Below are positions 32,128-40,444 of a stretch of DNA of 64,000 bases, one piece after another; the first letter of the stretch is position 1; every line of letters begins with the position of its first letter. Both the position numbers and the translations under genes were made by a program. The stretch covers positions 1 to 64,000 of the forward strand of contig JBMOKJ010000011.1 of assembly GCA_049315325.1 (NCBI GenBank), read 5' to 3'. The notes under the pieces are model-generated. The model was not told where the DNA came from and searched no databases. It was given only the letters and a program-made list of their open reading frames with translations. Origin of the DNA: CAXXIC01 sp049315325 (GTDB lineage: Bacteria > Bacteroidota > Bacteroidia > Bacteroidales > UBA7332).

Positions 32128-34530
32128 TTAAGATTTGTTCTCGCAATACTCCAACGGCCATTTCCAATCGCGGATTTCGGGCATATCGTCACCATGTATG
32201 GCAATGTAGGCTTTGTGTTCTGCAAGTCGGTTTTCCATTTTTTGCTTCACCAAGTCACCCAATCCATCGAGCATTGGCAGACGGTCGATTACGTCCATCA
32301 CGAGGTGGAAGCGGTCGAGATCGTTCATCACCACAATGTCGAATGGTGTGGTGGTTGTTCCCTCTTCTTTGTAGCCTCTCACGTGGAAGTTGTGGTGATT
32401 TGTTCGTCGATAAGCCAAACGATGAATCATCCACGGATAGCCGTGGTAAGCGAAAATCACAGGTTTGTCGGTAGTGAAGAGCGCATCAAAATCTTTGTCT
32501 GATAGGCTGTGCGGATGTTCGTTGGCCGCTTGTATGGTCATCAAATCGACCACGTTGACGACTCGCACCTTGAGCTCAGGGAAATATTGCCGAAGCATAT
32601 CCACCGCGGCGAGGGTTTCGAGTGTGGGTACATCGCCCGCACAAGCCATCACTACATCGGGTTCGCCATTGTTGTCATTGCTTGCCCAATCCCATTTGCC
32701 GATTCCGTTGGTGCAGTGGGTGATAGCAGCCTCCATATGGAGAAATTGCAGAGCCGGTTGCTTGCCTGCCACTATCACATTTACATAATGGCGGCTTCGA
32801 AGGCAGTGGTCGGTGACCGACAGCAACGTGTTGGCATCTGGAGGGAGATATACGCGCACAATCTCTGCTTTTTTGTTGATCACGTGGTCGATAAATCCTG
32901 GATCTTGGTGGCTGAATCCATTGTGGTCTTGCCGCCAAACGTGAGACGTTAGCAGGTAGTTGAGCGATGCGATGGGAGCTCTCCACGGAATCTGTTTCGA
33001 GGTTTTCAGCCACTTGGCGTGTTGGTTAAACATCGAATCGATGATGTGAATAAATGCTTCGTAACAAGAGAATAGTCCGTGCCTTCCAGTCAGCAGATAA
33101 CCTTCGAGCCATCCCTGACAGAGGTGTTCGCTCAGCACCTCCATCACTCTTCCATCTTGCGAAAGATGGTCGTCCGTGGGAATAATTTCTCCCATAAATA
33201 CTCGGTCTGTCACTTCGAAAATAGCACCTAATCGGTTAGAAGCCGTTTCATCGGGTCCCATCACTCGAAAGTTGCGTTGTTCGGAGTTGAGTGTCACCAC
33301 GTCGCGTACAAACTGCCCCATCACGCGGGTGGCTTCGGCATTTATTCTTCCCGGTTCGAGTACATTTACGGCGTAATCTCTGAAATCGGGCATGTTGAGG
33401 TCTTTGAGTAGCAATCCTCCATTTGCATGTGGATTTGCACCCATTCGCCTGGTGCCTTTCGGTGCAAGGTCGGCAAGTTCTGGTAGTAGTTTGCCGTTTT
33501 GGTCAAACAGTTCTTCGGGTTTGTAGCTCTTCATCCACTCTTCGAGCAGACGAATGTGGTCGGGTTTGGTTGCCAATTCAGAAAGCGGCACCTGATGCGA
33601 CCGATAAGTGCCTTCAATTTTTATTCCATCTACTACTTTGGGTCCAGTCCAGCCTTTCGGCGTGCTCAGCACAATCATGGGCCATTGAGGTAAATCGGTG
33701 CATCCTTTTACTCGCGCGTTTTGCTGAATAGAAAGAATCTCTTCTACCACAAGATCCATAACGAAAGCCATCATTTGATGCATTTCCATCGGGTCGTCGC
33801 CTTCTACGAAATAAGGTTTGTATCCATTTCCTTTCAGAAAATCGGTAATCGCTGATCGGCTTATTCGGTCTAATATGGTTGGATTGGCAATTTTATATCC
33901 ATTGAGGTGAAGAATAGGCAATACTGCTCCATCGTGCAGTGGATTAAGGAATTTGTTGGAGTGCCAGCTCGCGGCTAATGCTCCTGTTTCGGCTTCACCA
34001 TCGCCGATGACACATACCGCAATCAAATCGGGATTGTCGAACACAGCGCCATAGGCATGTACAAGTGAATAACCCAGCTCACCGCCTTCGTGAATGGATC
34101 CGGGTGTTTCGGGTGCTACATGGCTTGGGATTCCTCCCGGAAAAGAGAATTGCTTGAAGAGACGTTTCATCCCTTCTAAGTCTTGCGAAATTTCGGGATA
34201 AACTTCGCTATAAGTGCCTTCGAGATAGGTGTTTGCTACCAAGCCTGGACCTCCGTGGCCTGGCCCAGTGATGTAAAGCACATTCAAATCGTGTTTCTTT
34301 ATTTCACGGTTGACGTGTAGATAAATAAAATTCAGACCGGGAGTTGTACCCCAATGGCCGAGCAGTCGAGGTTTGATGTGGCTAAGAGTTAGTTTTTCGT
34401 GCAATAAAGGGTTGTCGTATAAGTAAATTTGACCCACTGATAGATAGTTAGCAGCTCGCCAATAGGCATTCATCAATAGCACCTCTTTTTCGGATAATGG
34501 GAGCAGGTTGTGTTCGTTATCTGTTGTCAT
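32128..34530 (-). CDS. xfp: phosphoketolase (Xfp)
   Basis: 800 residues, normal length. A thiamine-diphosphate enzyme that splits xylulose 5-phosphate or fructose 6-phosphate with inorganic phosphate to acetyl phosphate plus glyceraldehyde 3-phosphate or erythrose 4-phosphate. Visible motifs are GHWGTTPGLNFIYLHVNR, GPGHGGPGLVANTYLEG, the ThDP-binding GDGEAETGALAASW with Asn further on, SHQDPGFIDHVINKKAE, and a C-terminal HGDDMPEIRDWKW. It lies upstream of the PIG-L gene. A transaldolase gene 270 bp away, behind a family A repeat, feeds the same sugar-phosphate pool. Confidence 0.97.
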   Translation of the reverse strand: MTTDNEHNLLPLSEKEVLLMNAYWRAANYLSVGQIYLYDNPLLHEKLTLSHIKPRLLGHWGTTPGLNFIYLHVNREIKKHDLNVLYITGPGHGGPGLVANTYLEGTYSEVYPEISQDLEGMKRLFKQFSFPGGIPSHVAPETPGSIHEGGELGYSLVHAYGAVFDNPDLIAVCVIGDGEAETGALAASWHSNKFLNPLHDGAVLPILHLNGYKIANPTILDRISRSAITDFLKGNGYKPYFVEGDDPMEMHQMMAFVMDLVVEEILSIQQNARVKGCTDLPQWPMIVLSTPKGWTGPKVVDGIKIEGTYRSHQVPLSELATKPDHIRLLEEWMKSYKPEELFDQNGKLLPELADLAPKGTRRMGANPHANGGLLLKDLNMPDFRDYAVNVLEPGRINAEATRVMGQFVRDVVTLNSEQRNFRVMGPDETASNRLGAIFEVTDRVFMGEIIPTDDHLSQDGRVMEVLSEHLCQGWLEGYLLTGRHGLFSCYEAFIHIIDSMFNQHAKWLKTSKQIPWRAPIASLNYLLTSHVWRQDHNGFSHQDPGFIDHVINKKAEIVRVYLPPDANTLLSVTDHCLRSRHYVNVIVAGKQPALQFLHMEAAITHCTNGIGKWDWASNDNNGEPDVVMACAGDVPTLETLAAVDMLRQYFPELKVRVVNVVDLMTIQAANEHPHSLSDKDFDALFTTDKPVIFAYHGYPWMIHRLAYRRTNHHNFHVRGYKEEGTTTTPFDIVVMNDLDRFHLVMDVIDRLPMLDGLGDLVKQKMENRLAEHKAYIAIHGDDMPEIRDWKWPLEYCENKS

Positions 34531-34597
34531 AAGTCAAATTTATTATGTGAATCAATCTAGAATAAGTAATGTGACAAATATAGTGGTGCAATTAATC

Positions 34598-34711
34598 GCC
34601 CCTAAATCCCCCAAAGGGGACTTTGCTGAAGTGATATTTTGAAAAGTTGATCATTGATAAACAAATATTTAACCCTAGAATCTTAAAGTCCCCTTTGGGG
34701 GATTTAGGGGC
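34598..34711 (-). repeat. family A palindromic repeat, copy 3
   Basis: A 114-bp element with ends gcccctaaatcccccaaagg and cctttgggggatttaggggc. The core (gaagtgatattttgaaaagt to ctagaatcttaaag) is the reverse complement of the core in copies 2, 4 and 5 and parallel to copy 1. It separates xfp from the transaldolase gene. Confidence 0.9.
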
Positions 34712-34800
34712 AGGGTTGATTGTCGTAAATGTGGCATTTTCTCATTCCAATTATTTATTTTAATTGCAATACTTGTAATATTCAATTCATGGAACTCCCA

Positions 34801-35754
34801 CTACAATTTCTCCAGAATGATTTTTTCGAGCATCATCAAATCTGAAGTGAATTTCCGAATGCCTTCTGCCAATTTCTCAGTAGCCATCGCGTCTTCGTTC
34901 ATCATCCATCGAAACTGAATTTCGTTCAATGGTTCCATATTGGCACTTCTTTGTTTCTCTGGCAAAAGCAGTTTTCGGGTAACGGTTCGATCTGTTTGCT
35001 CCAATTCTGAGAGCAGTTTTGGCGAAATAGTCATCAAATCGCAACCTGCTAGTTCTATGATTTCGTCGATGTTGCGAAAACTGGCCGCCATAATCTCTGT
35101 TTTGTAGTCGTACTTTTTGTAATAATTAAAAATGTCTGTCACCAATTTTACTCCAGGTTCTTCGCTAGATGTTATGTGTCGAATGCCTTGTTCTTTGAGG
35201 TGCCAGTCGAGAATGCGACCCACAAAGGGTGAAATCAGTTTAACGCCAACTTCGGCGCAAGCAATGGCTTGTGGCATCGAAAAAAGCAGAGTCAAATTGC
35301 AGTTTATTCCCTCTTTTGTAAGCTGTTCGGCGGCTTGTATGCCTTCCCAAGTTGCCGCAATTTTTATCAAAACCCGTTTGCGGTCAATGCCTGAGGCTTC
35401 GTATAGATCAATCATTTGGCGGGCTTTGATGATTGTGTCGGGTGTGTCGAATGAGAGTCGAGAATCTACTTCTGTGGAGACGCGACCGTCAATCAGTCGG
35501 AGCGTTTCGATGCCAAATTCGACAGCTAGTTTTTCTAACGCAATGGTTAGCTGAAAATATTGATTGTCCGATTTGCTTTTGGCATAAGTGATTGCGCTGT
35601 CCACCAGCGAATTGTATTTCTGGCTTTTAACGGCTGAGTAGATCAGCGAAGGGTTTGTCGTCGCATCGCTAGGCTTAAAGCTAACGATGGTTTCGAAATC
35701 GCTCGAATCGGCAACTACCGTTGTATAGTTTCTGAGTTGTTGGAGTTGGTTCAT
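34801..35754 (-). CDS. tal: transaldolase
   Basis: 317 residues, TalB-type length. Transfers a dihydroxyacetone unit between fructose 6-phosphate and erythrose 4-phosphate. The DATTNPSLIYSAVK opening, DGRVSTEVDSRLSFD and RVLIKIAATWEGIQAAE (Schiff-base Lys) are all intact; the ending LEKIILEKL is normal. Together with the phosphoketolase it would allow a bifid-shunt-like route from fructose 6-phosphate to acetyl phosphate. It follows the receiver gene by 48 bp on the same strand and may be read from the AraC-kinase operon. Confidence 0.96.
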   Translation of the reverse strand: MNQLQQLRNYTTVVADSSDFETIVSFKPSDATTNPSLIYSAVKSQKYNSLVDSAITYAKSKSDNQYFQLTIALEKLAVEFGIETLRLIDGRVSTEVDSRLSFDTPDTIIKARQMIDLYEASGIDRKRVLIKIAATWEGIQAAEQLTKEGINCNLTLLFSMPQAIACAEVGVKLISPFVGRILDWHLKEQGIRHITSSEEPGVKLVTDIFNYYKKYDYKTEIMAASFRNIDEIIELAGCDLMTISPKLLSELEQTDRTVTRKLLLPEKQRSANMEPLNEIQFRWMMNEDAMATEKLAEGIRKFTSDLMMLEKIILEKL

Positions 35755-35802
35755 AATGAGTGGGTTTTAATTGATGAATGGTGAAACTGTCGAATCTTTC
35801 AG

Positions 35803-36234
35803 CTACATTCGATCCATATACCATCGCAACTCTTTCTCCATTTTTTTGTAGCGAAAGATGGTGGTAATGATTTTCTGAAGTCGTACAAATGCAGTCTCGC
35901 TTTTGACCACATAATCGAATGCGCGATGGTGCATACAATCGATGGCCACCTCTATTTTATCTTGCGAAGAGAGCATCACCACTGGAATGTCGGGGTTGAA
36001 AGCTTTAATTTTGTCCAACGTTTCGATGCCATTCATGGCAGTTTTGTCTATGCCATCAAGCCTATAATCCAAAATAATTACATCGGGACAATGAGATAAG
36101 TTATTGATGCATAGTTCTCCAGTAGCATACGTTTCGACCTCAAAATCGGCGTGATCTAGAAAGTCAATTTCGAGTGATTTTAGATAGACTGCATCATCAT
36201 CTACTAGAAAAAGTTTTATTTTTTCGTTGCTCAT
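35803..36234 (-). CDS. single-domain response regulator
   Basis: 143 residues: a receiver domain (LFLVDDDAVYLKSLE acidic pair, VIILDYRLDG phosphoacceptor Asp, VVMLSSQDK Ser/Thr switch and a late Lys in VVKSE) and a short basic C-terminal helix (RYKKMEKELRWYMDRM) with no DNA-binding domain. It probably passes phosphate or acts by protein contact. Its start overlaps the hybrid kinase stop by 4 bp, so the pair is translationally coupled and presumably cognate. Confidence 0.92.
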   Translation of the reverse strand: MSNEKIKLFLVDDDAVYLKSLEIDFLDHADFEVETYATGELCINNLSHCPDVIILDYRLDGIDKTAMNGIETLDKIKAFNPDIPVVMLSSQDKIEVAIDCMHHRAFDYVVKSETAFVRLQKIITTIFRYKKMEKELRWYMDRM

Positions 36235-38822
36235 CGTTCTGATTTTTTAATTCGTTCAAATTCTGTTCTTAGCTCTTCGCACGCCTGAGAACAGACGTTT
36301 GCAATTTGCAATACCAATCCTGAAATGGTGTCAGACTGTTTTTGAGTACTGGCATATTCTTGTACTTTTTTTGCCATATTCTCGAAATCGGGACTAATAC
36401 CCATAATCGAAAAAGATGGAATCATTTTGTGAACCGCCGAGTAGAGCGATTCCCAATCACTCTCCAAAAGGCTCTGTTTCATTGTATGAATCAATGGTGG
36501 TGTTTGCTCCAAATAGAGCGAAATCATCTCCATCATCAAAGTTGGATTCGATTTGGTGCGTCGAGTTAGAAAGTCTAAATCTGTACATTTTGTCTTAATG
36601 CTTCCATTGGTCAAGTTTATTTTATTGAGCTTTGTTTCTTGCTGGAATGGTTTTTTTACTAAGCTGATAATTTTATTGTACAGCAACTGTTCATCCACTG
36701 GTTTGGCAATGTAGTCGTTCATCCCAACCGCTTTGCATTTAGCCAAATCTACCGTTGTGACATCCGCCGTAAGTGCGATAATTGGAATCTTAGAATTCAT
36801 CGTTTTGCGAATGTAATCCGTTGCTTCGAAGCCATTCATCTCTGGCATTTGCAGATCCATCAGAATAATATCGTACAACTTAGCTTGTAGTTTCTCTATT
36901 GCAATTAAACCGTTTTGAGCTATATCCCGTTCGAATCCGAAATCGTCCAATACCGTTTTCATTAGCAGTTGGTTGAGCGGAATATCTTCGACAACCAGCA
37001 CTTTGATGTTTTTGATTTCTGTATCAGATTCCAAAATCAAACTATCGGATTCGGCCGCTTCGTTGGTTTTATGAAACGATAAATTGAAACTAAATGTAGT
37101 ACCTACTCCTATCTCACTTTTTACGGCAATATGACCTCCCTGCGGCTCTACTAATTGTTTTACAATCGCGAGTCCAAGTCCAGTGCCTCCATACAACCGT
37201 GAGGTGCCACTGGTAGCTTGCTGGAAGTTTTCAAAAATATTCTCTAGCTTGTTCGCAGGAATTCCGATACCTGTATCTTTCACAGCAAATTCGAGTGTGA
37301 CAATCTCATCGTCTTGTGATATCAACCGTACACTGACTGTGATTTTGCCGACAGAGGTAAACTTCACCGCATTGCTTACCAAATTTAAAATGATTTGGTG
37401 AAGACGTACAGGATCGCCTACAACCACTTCTGGGATCGAAGCATCATATTCTGTGATTAGCTCAATGTTTTTCTCTTGAATCTTGGTTTCAAACAGGTGA
37501 ATCATTGCCGAAATGGATGCCGATATTTTGAAAGGCGTCTGTTCGAAGATCATTTTCCCTGCATCTACTTTGGCTAAATCGAGAATGTCGTTGATGAGCA
37601 CGATTAGTGCATCGCCACTCACTTTTATTGCGGTAAGGTACTCTTTTTGTTTGGCCGAAAGTTCGGTTTTGAGTAGCACTTTTGTGAATCCGATGATAGC
37701 ATTCATCGGTGTGCGAATTTCGTGACTCATATTCGACAAAAACTGTTGCTTTGCCTTTACGGCACTCTGGGCATTTATAGTTGCAGTTTCTGCCTTGCTT
37801 TTGGCTTCTTCGGCAATGAGTGTAGCTAATTCAGCAAATACTTTGGCTTCGATGAGTTCGGTTTCAATCCGCTTCCGTTCCATTATATCGCGCGCTACCA
37901 CAACCACGCCTGCTACATCGCCTCTGTCGTCGCGGTAAACCGATCCATTGAACAAGACATCAGTCAATTTCCCGTCGCGGATGGTCAATGGATAGTCGGT
38001 CACAAATCCATTTGCGAAAACCTCCTGATAGACTTCTCTGGCTTTCATTGGCTCAGTGAAGTAGTCAAAAAAGTCGCTCCCGATTAATTTCTCGCGTGAA
38101 ACACCCGTAATTTCTATCGAAGCGTTGTTCATATCCGTAATTTTACCCTCGAGATTGATGGTGAAAAGCGGATCGAGGCTTGCTTCAATCAAACTTCGCA
38201 CATATTGCGAGGTGAGTTGCAATGAATAACTGATCGCTTCAAGTTCTTTGTTTTCAGTTACACGTTTTGCTTTTTCTTTGTTCTGAAATGCCAATTCTTT
38301 GTTCGCAATGATCAGTTCAGCGGCCCGTTTCTCCTTCTCATTATTCTGGAAGGCGAGTTCTTCGTTGGCGACTAAAAGTTCATTAGCGCGCTTCTCTTTT
38401 TCATTGTTTTGGAATGCTAACTCTTTATTTGCCTCTCGCAACTCTATTGCCCATTTTTGCTCAGAAATATCTCTAGCCACGATTACAGCACCAATGACTG
38501 TTCCAGATTCATCTCGATAAACTGCCCCGTTGAACAATACATTTGTTAGCGCCCCTTCTTTGTGTCGAAATGTGAGTGCCGAATCGATGATTATTCCTTT
38601 GTCGAAAACCTCTTCATATATTTCACGAGCCTTCTTTGGCTCGGTGAAATAGTCAAAGAAATTCGTTCCTATAAGCTGCTCTCGATTTACACCTGTGATT
38701 TTCTCTTTTGCGTGATTTACATCCATAATGACTCCATTCACATTGATTGTTATCAATGGATCGAGTATTGTTTCGATAAGCGTGCTGGCATAAAGCGATT
38801 CGTGTGTTTTGGTTCTTTCCAT
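36231..38822 (-). CDS. hybrid sensor histidine kinase, PAS-coil-PAS-HisKA-HATPase-REC-HPt
   Basis: 863 residues with no membrane segments, so a soluble sensor. PAS 1 is at about 12-125. A linker at about 128-190 has three near-identical copies of a unit built around (N/E)KELAFQNNEKEKRA. PAS 2 (ASLDPLFTINLEGKITDMNN) follows at about 205-320 and closely resembles PAS 1. The phosphoacceptor His is in FLSNMSHEIRTPMNAIIGF (about 367). The ATPase boxes are VSNAVKFTS, DTGIGIP and GGTGLGLAIVK. The receiver has VLVVEDIPLNQ and IILMDLQMPEMNGFEA. A C-terminal HPt-like domain has His in SAVHKMIPSFSIMG. The gene lies 37 bp after the AraC gene and overlaps the receiver gene. Confidence 0.93.
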   Translation of the reverse strand: MERTKTHESLYASTLIETILDPLITINVNGVIMDVNHAKEKITGVNREQLIGTNFFDYFTEPKKAREIYEEVFDKGIIIDSALTFRHKEGALTNVLFNGAVYRDESGTVIGAVIVARDISEQKWAIELREANKELAFQNNEKEKRANELLVANEELAFQNNEKEKRAAELIIANKELAFQNKEKAKRVTENKELEAISYSLQLTSQYVRSLIEASLDPLFTINLEGKITDMNNASIEITGVSREKLIGSDFFDYFTEPMKAREVYQEVFANGFVTDYPLTIRDGKLTDVLFNGSVYRDDRGDVAGVVVVARDIMERKRIETELIEAKVFAELATLIAEEAKSKAETATINAQSAVKAKQQFLSNMSHEIRTPMNAIIGFTKVLLKTELSAKQKEYLTAIKVSGDALIVLINDILDLAKVDAGKMIFEQTPFKISASISAMIHLFETKIQEKNIELITEYDASIPEVVVGDPVRLHQIILNLVSNAVKFTSVGKITVSVRLISQDDEIVTLEFAVKDTGIGIPANKLENIFENFQQATSGTSRLYGGTGLGLAIVKQLVEPQGGHIAVKSEIGVGTTFSFNLSFHKTNEAAESDSLILESDTEIKNIKVLVVEDIPLNQLLMKTVLDDFGFERDIAQNGLIAIEKLQAKLYDIILMDLQMPEMNGFEATDYIRKTMNSKIPIIALTADVTTVDLAKCKAVGMNDYIAKPVDEQLLYNKIISLVKKPFQQETKLNKINLTNGSIKTKCTDLDFLTRRTKSNPTLMMEMISLYLEQTPPLIHTMKQSLLESDWESLYSAVHKMIPSFSIMGISPDFENMAKKVQEYASTQKQSDTISGLVLQIANVCSQACEELRTEFERIKKSER

Positions 38823-38859
38823 CTAATTTTTTATCATTAAATACAAGCTGAATAGTTGG

Positions 38860-39420
38860 TTATAAATCTTCAATTGAGTTGCGTCTCTTCTCTTTCAATT
38901 GTTTGAAGTGAGTAGGAGATAGGCCCGTTACTTTCTTAAACTGAGTAGACAAGTGCGCCACGCTGCTGTAGTTCATTTTGAAAGCTATTTCGGTGATATT
39001 CAATTCATCGTAAATGATCAACTCTTTGATGCGCTCTACTTTGTTTGAAATAATGAATTGCTCGATGGTTGTGCCTTGCACTTCTGAAAAAAGGTTCGCT
39101 AGATAGGTGTAATCGTAGTGCAATTTATCGCTCAAGTAGTCCGAAAAGTTGACTTTCAACGAGGTATTGGTGTAATGTACCATCTCTACAATGGCTGATC
39201 TAATTTTCTCAATCAATACGGCGCGTTTGTCGTCCATCAGTTCAAATCCGACTGACAACAACGCCAAATTAAGTTCCGTGCGCTGTTCTGAAGATAACGT
39301 TTCCATTATCTCAACTTCTCCCAAATCGACAAGGATGAAATGCAATCCCATCTTTGTCAACTCTTGTTTCACCGCTACTTTGCAGCGATTACTAACCATG
39401 TATTTGATGTGCAGTTTCAA
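38860..39420 (-). CDS. AraC-family regulator with HMA-like N-terminal domain (paralogue 1)
   Basis: 186 residues. The first 75 or so residues (MKLHIKYMVSNRCKVAVKQE, then MGLHFILVDLGEVEI) have the beta-alpha-beta pattern of heavy-metal-associated ferredoxin folds, but only one Cys of the CxxC pair remains. The AraC DNA-binding domain follows, with both helix-turn-helix units: YTYLANLFSEVQGTTIEQFI and ITEIAFKMNYSSVAHLSTQF, then KKVTGLSPTHFKQ. The start is TTG; the second copy at 58866-59426 begins with ATG at the aligned position, which supports it. The gene has its own copy of the 38-bp operator, so it may regulate itself; the hybrid kinase and receiver follow in the same operon. Confidence 0.9.
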   Translation of the reverse strand: MKLHIKYMVSNRCKVAVKQELTKMGLHFILVDLGEVEIMETLSSEQRTELNLALLSVGFELMDDKRAVLIEKIRSAIVEMVHYTNTSLKVNFSDYLSDKLHYDYTYLANLFSEVQGTTIEQFIISNKVERIKELIIYDELNITEIAFKMNYSSVAHLSTQFKKVTGLSPTHFKQLKEKRRNSIEDL

Positions 39421-39449
39421 AATCGTTTTCTATTTATCATTGAAATGCT

Positions 39450-39516
39450 CAAATTTACTGATCAAAATGTTCTTAGTTGTTATACAATTTCACAGGAATG
39501 TTACGTAATTCACACA
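39450..39516 (-). promoter_or_regulatory. 38-bp operator plus -7 box before the AraC-kinase-receiver operon
   Basis: Operator at 39479-39516: TGTGTGAATTACGTAAC, 13 bp, TGTATAAC. The -7 box TAAATTTG at 39450-39457 is a perfect TAnnTTTG match 29 bp from the operator edge. Confidence 0.85.
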
Positions 39517-39537
39517 TATTGAAGTGAATAACCAAAC

Positions 39538-39566
39538 TTAGAGCCATTGCCAAGCAATGCCTCTAA
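39538..39566 (-). terminator. hairpin after ice-binding protein 3
   Basis: An interrupted stem (ttagag and attgc pairing with gcaat and ctctaa) 26 bp after the stop of the ice-binding gene; the T-rich tail is short, so termination efficiency is uncertain. Confidence 0.55.
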
Positions 39567-39591
39567 GCCCGATTATGTGCTTTTGATTATG

Positions 39592-40329
39592 TTATTGTTT
39601 GACAATCGTATTGCCTGCGAAAGTGACTCCTCCAGTACGGGCTAATGCTCTACCATCGAGCGTAGCACCCGTGTTGAAAGTTATCGACTGCATGACCATT
39701 AGGGTTCCTTTAAACACAGATGTGGTTCCGAAAGTAGCGGAACTGCCTACTTGCCAAAAGATATTTGAAGCCAATGCACCACCGCTCAAAATCACTTTTC
39801 GTGCTGATGTCGTGGTGAGTGTCGATGCTATCTGAAGGATGAACACGGCATTTGCATTTCCTTTTGCATCGAATGTTAAATCACCCGATGAAATCGCCAA
39901 CGAAGAGGTTGATTTGTAAAGCCCAGGAGTGAGTGTCAGTCCGCCAATGTTGCCCGAAAGTGTGACAATATCGGTACTGGTTCGTCCTGCTGCATCGTTG
40001 TAAGCGGTAGTCAAATCGAGTTTGGCTTGTGAAGTCAAAAGTGTATTAATCAACAACGTTCCGACCAAAACTCCAGGAGGAAAACCACCTATCGAACTGC
40101 CTGGATTCAATCCAATATCTCCTGTGACGGAGGTATTGCCAGTGCTGGTGATGGCTGAGCCTGCTAAAACAGCAAAATCTGCGGTGCTACCGAGAGGAAT
40201 TGTTGCTTGAGCAGTCGTTTGCAGTGGTATCACGATTGGATTTGTGGTGGTTGCATCATCTTTAGAGCATGCTGAAAACAGTACAACGGATGCAAAAACA
40301 CCTGTTGTTAAAATCGTTCTAACTTTCAT
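39592..40329 (-). CDS. ice-binding-family (DUF3494) lipoprotein
   Basis: 245 residues. A signal peptide ends in lipobox VLFSACSKDD (Cys about 21). Almost the whole mature protein is one DUF3494 domain: PLGSTADFAVLAGSAITSTG, NTSVTGDIGLNPGSSIGGFP, GNIGGLTLTPGLYKSTSSLA, NAVFILQIASTLTTTSARKV, FWQVGSSATFGTTSVFKGTL, and a final LDGRALARTGGVTFAGNTI. It is the minimal form of the two larger proteins at 21928 and 25511. No sorting domain, so probably anchored in the outer membrane by lipid. It stands alone under its own copy of the 38-bp operator. Confidence 0.92.
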   Translation of the reverse strand: MKVRTILTTGVFASVVLFSACSKDDATTTNPIVIPLQTTAQATIPLGSTADFAVLAGSAITSTGNTSVTGDIGLNPGSSIGGFPPGVLVGTLLINTLLTSQAKLDLTTAYNDAAGRTSTDIVTLSGNIGGLTLTPGLYKSTSSLAISSGDLTFDAKGNANAVFILQIASTLTTTSARKVILSGGALASNIFWQVGSSATFGTTSVFKGTLMVMQSITFNTGATLDGRALARTGGVTFAGNTIVKQ

Positions 40330-40365
40330 TGTGGTTCGTATTTATTTGTATAAAATAGTAATTAC

Positions 40366-40431
40366 ACAAAGGTTGGATTTCTGACACAAAACACGTTACA
40401 CAATTAAGTATTGGTGTTACATCTTTCACAC
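40366..40431 (-). promoter_or_regulatory. 38-bp operator plus -7 box before ice-binding protein 3
   Basis: Operator at 40394-40431: TGTGTGAAAGATGTAAC, 13 bp, TGTGTAAC. The -7 box AACCTTTG is at 40366-40373, 28 bp from the operator edge. The far operator edge is 14 bp from the stop of the Nramp-like gene. Confidence 0.85.
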
Positions 40432-40444
40432 ATCTCATGAACGG

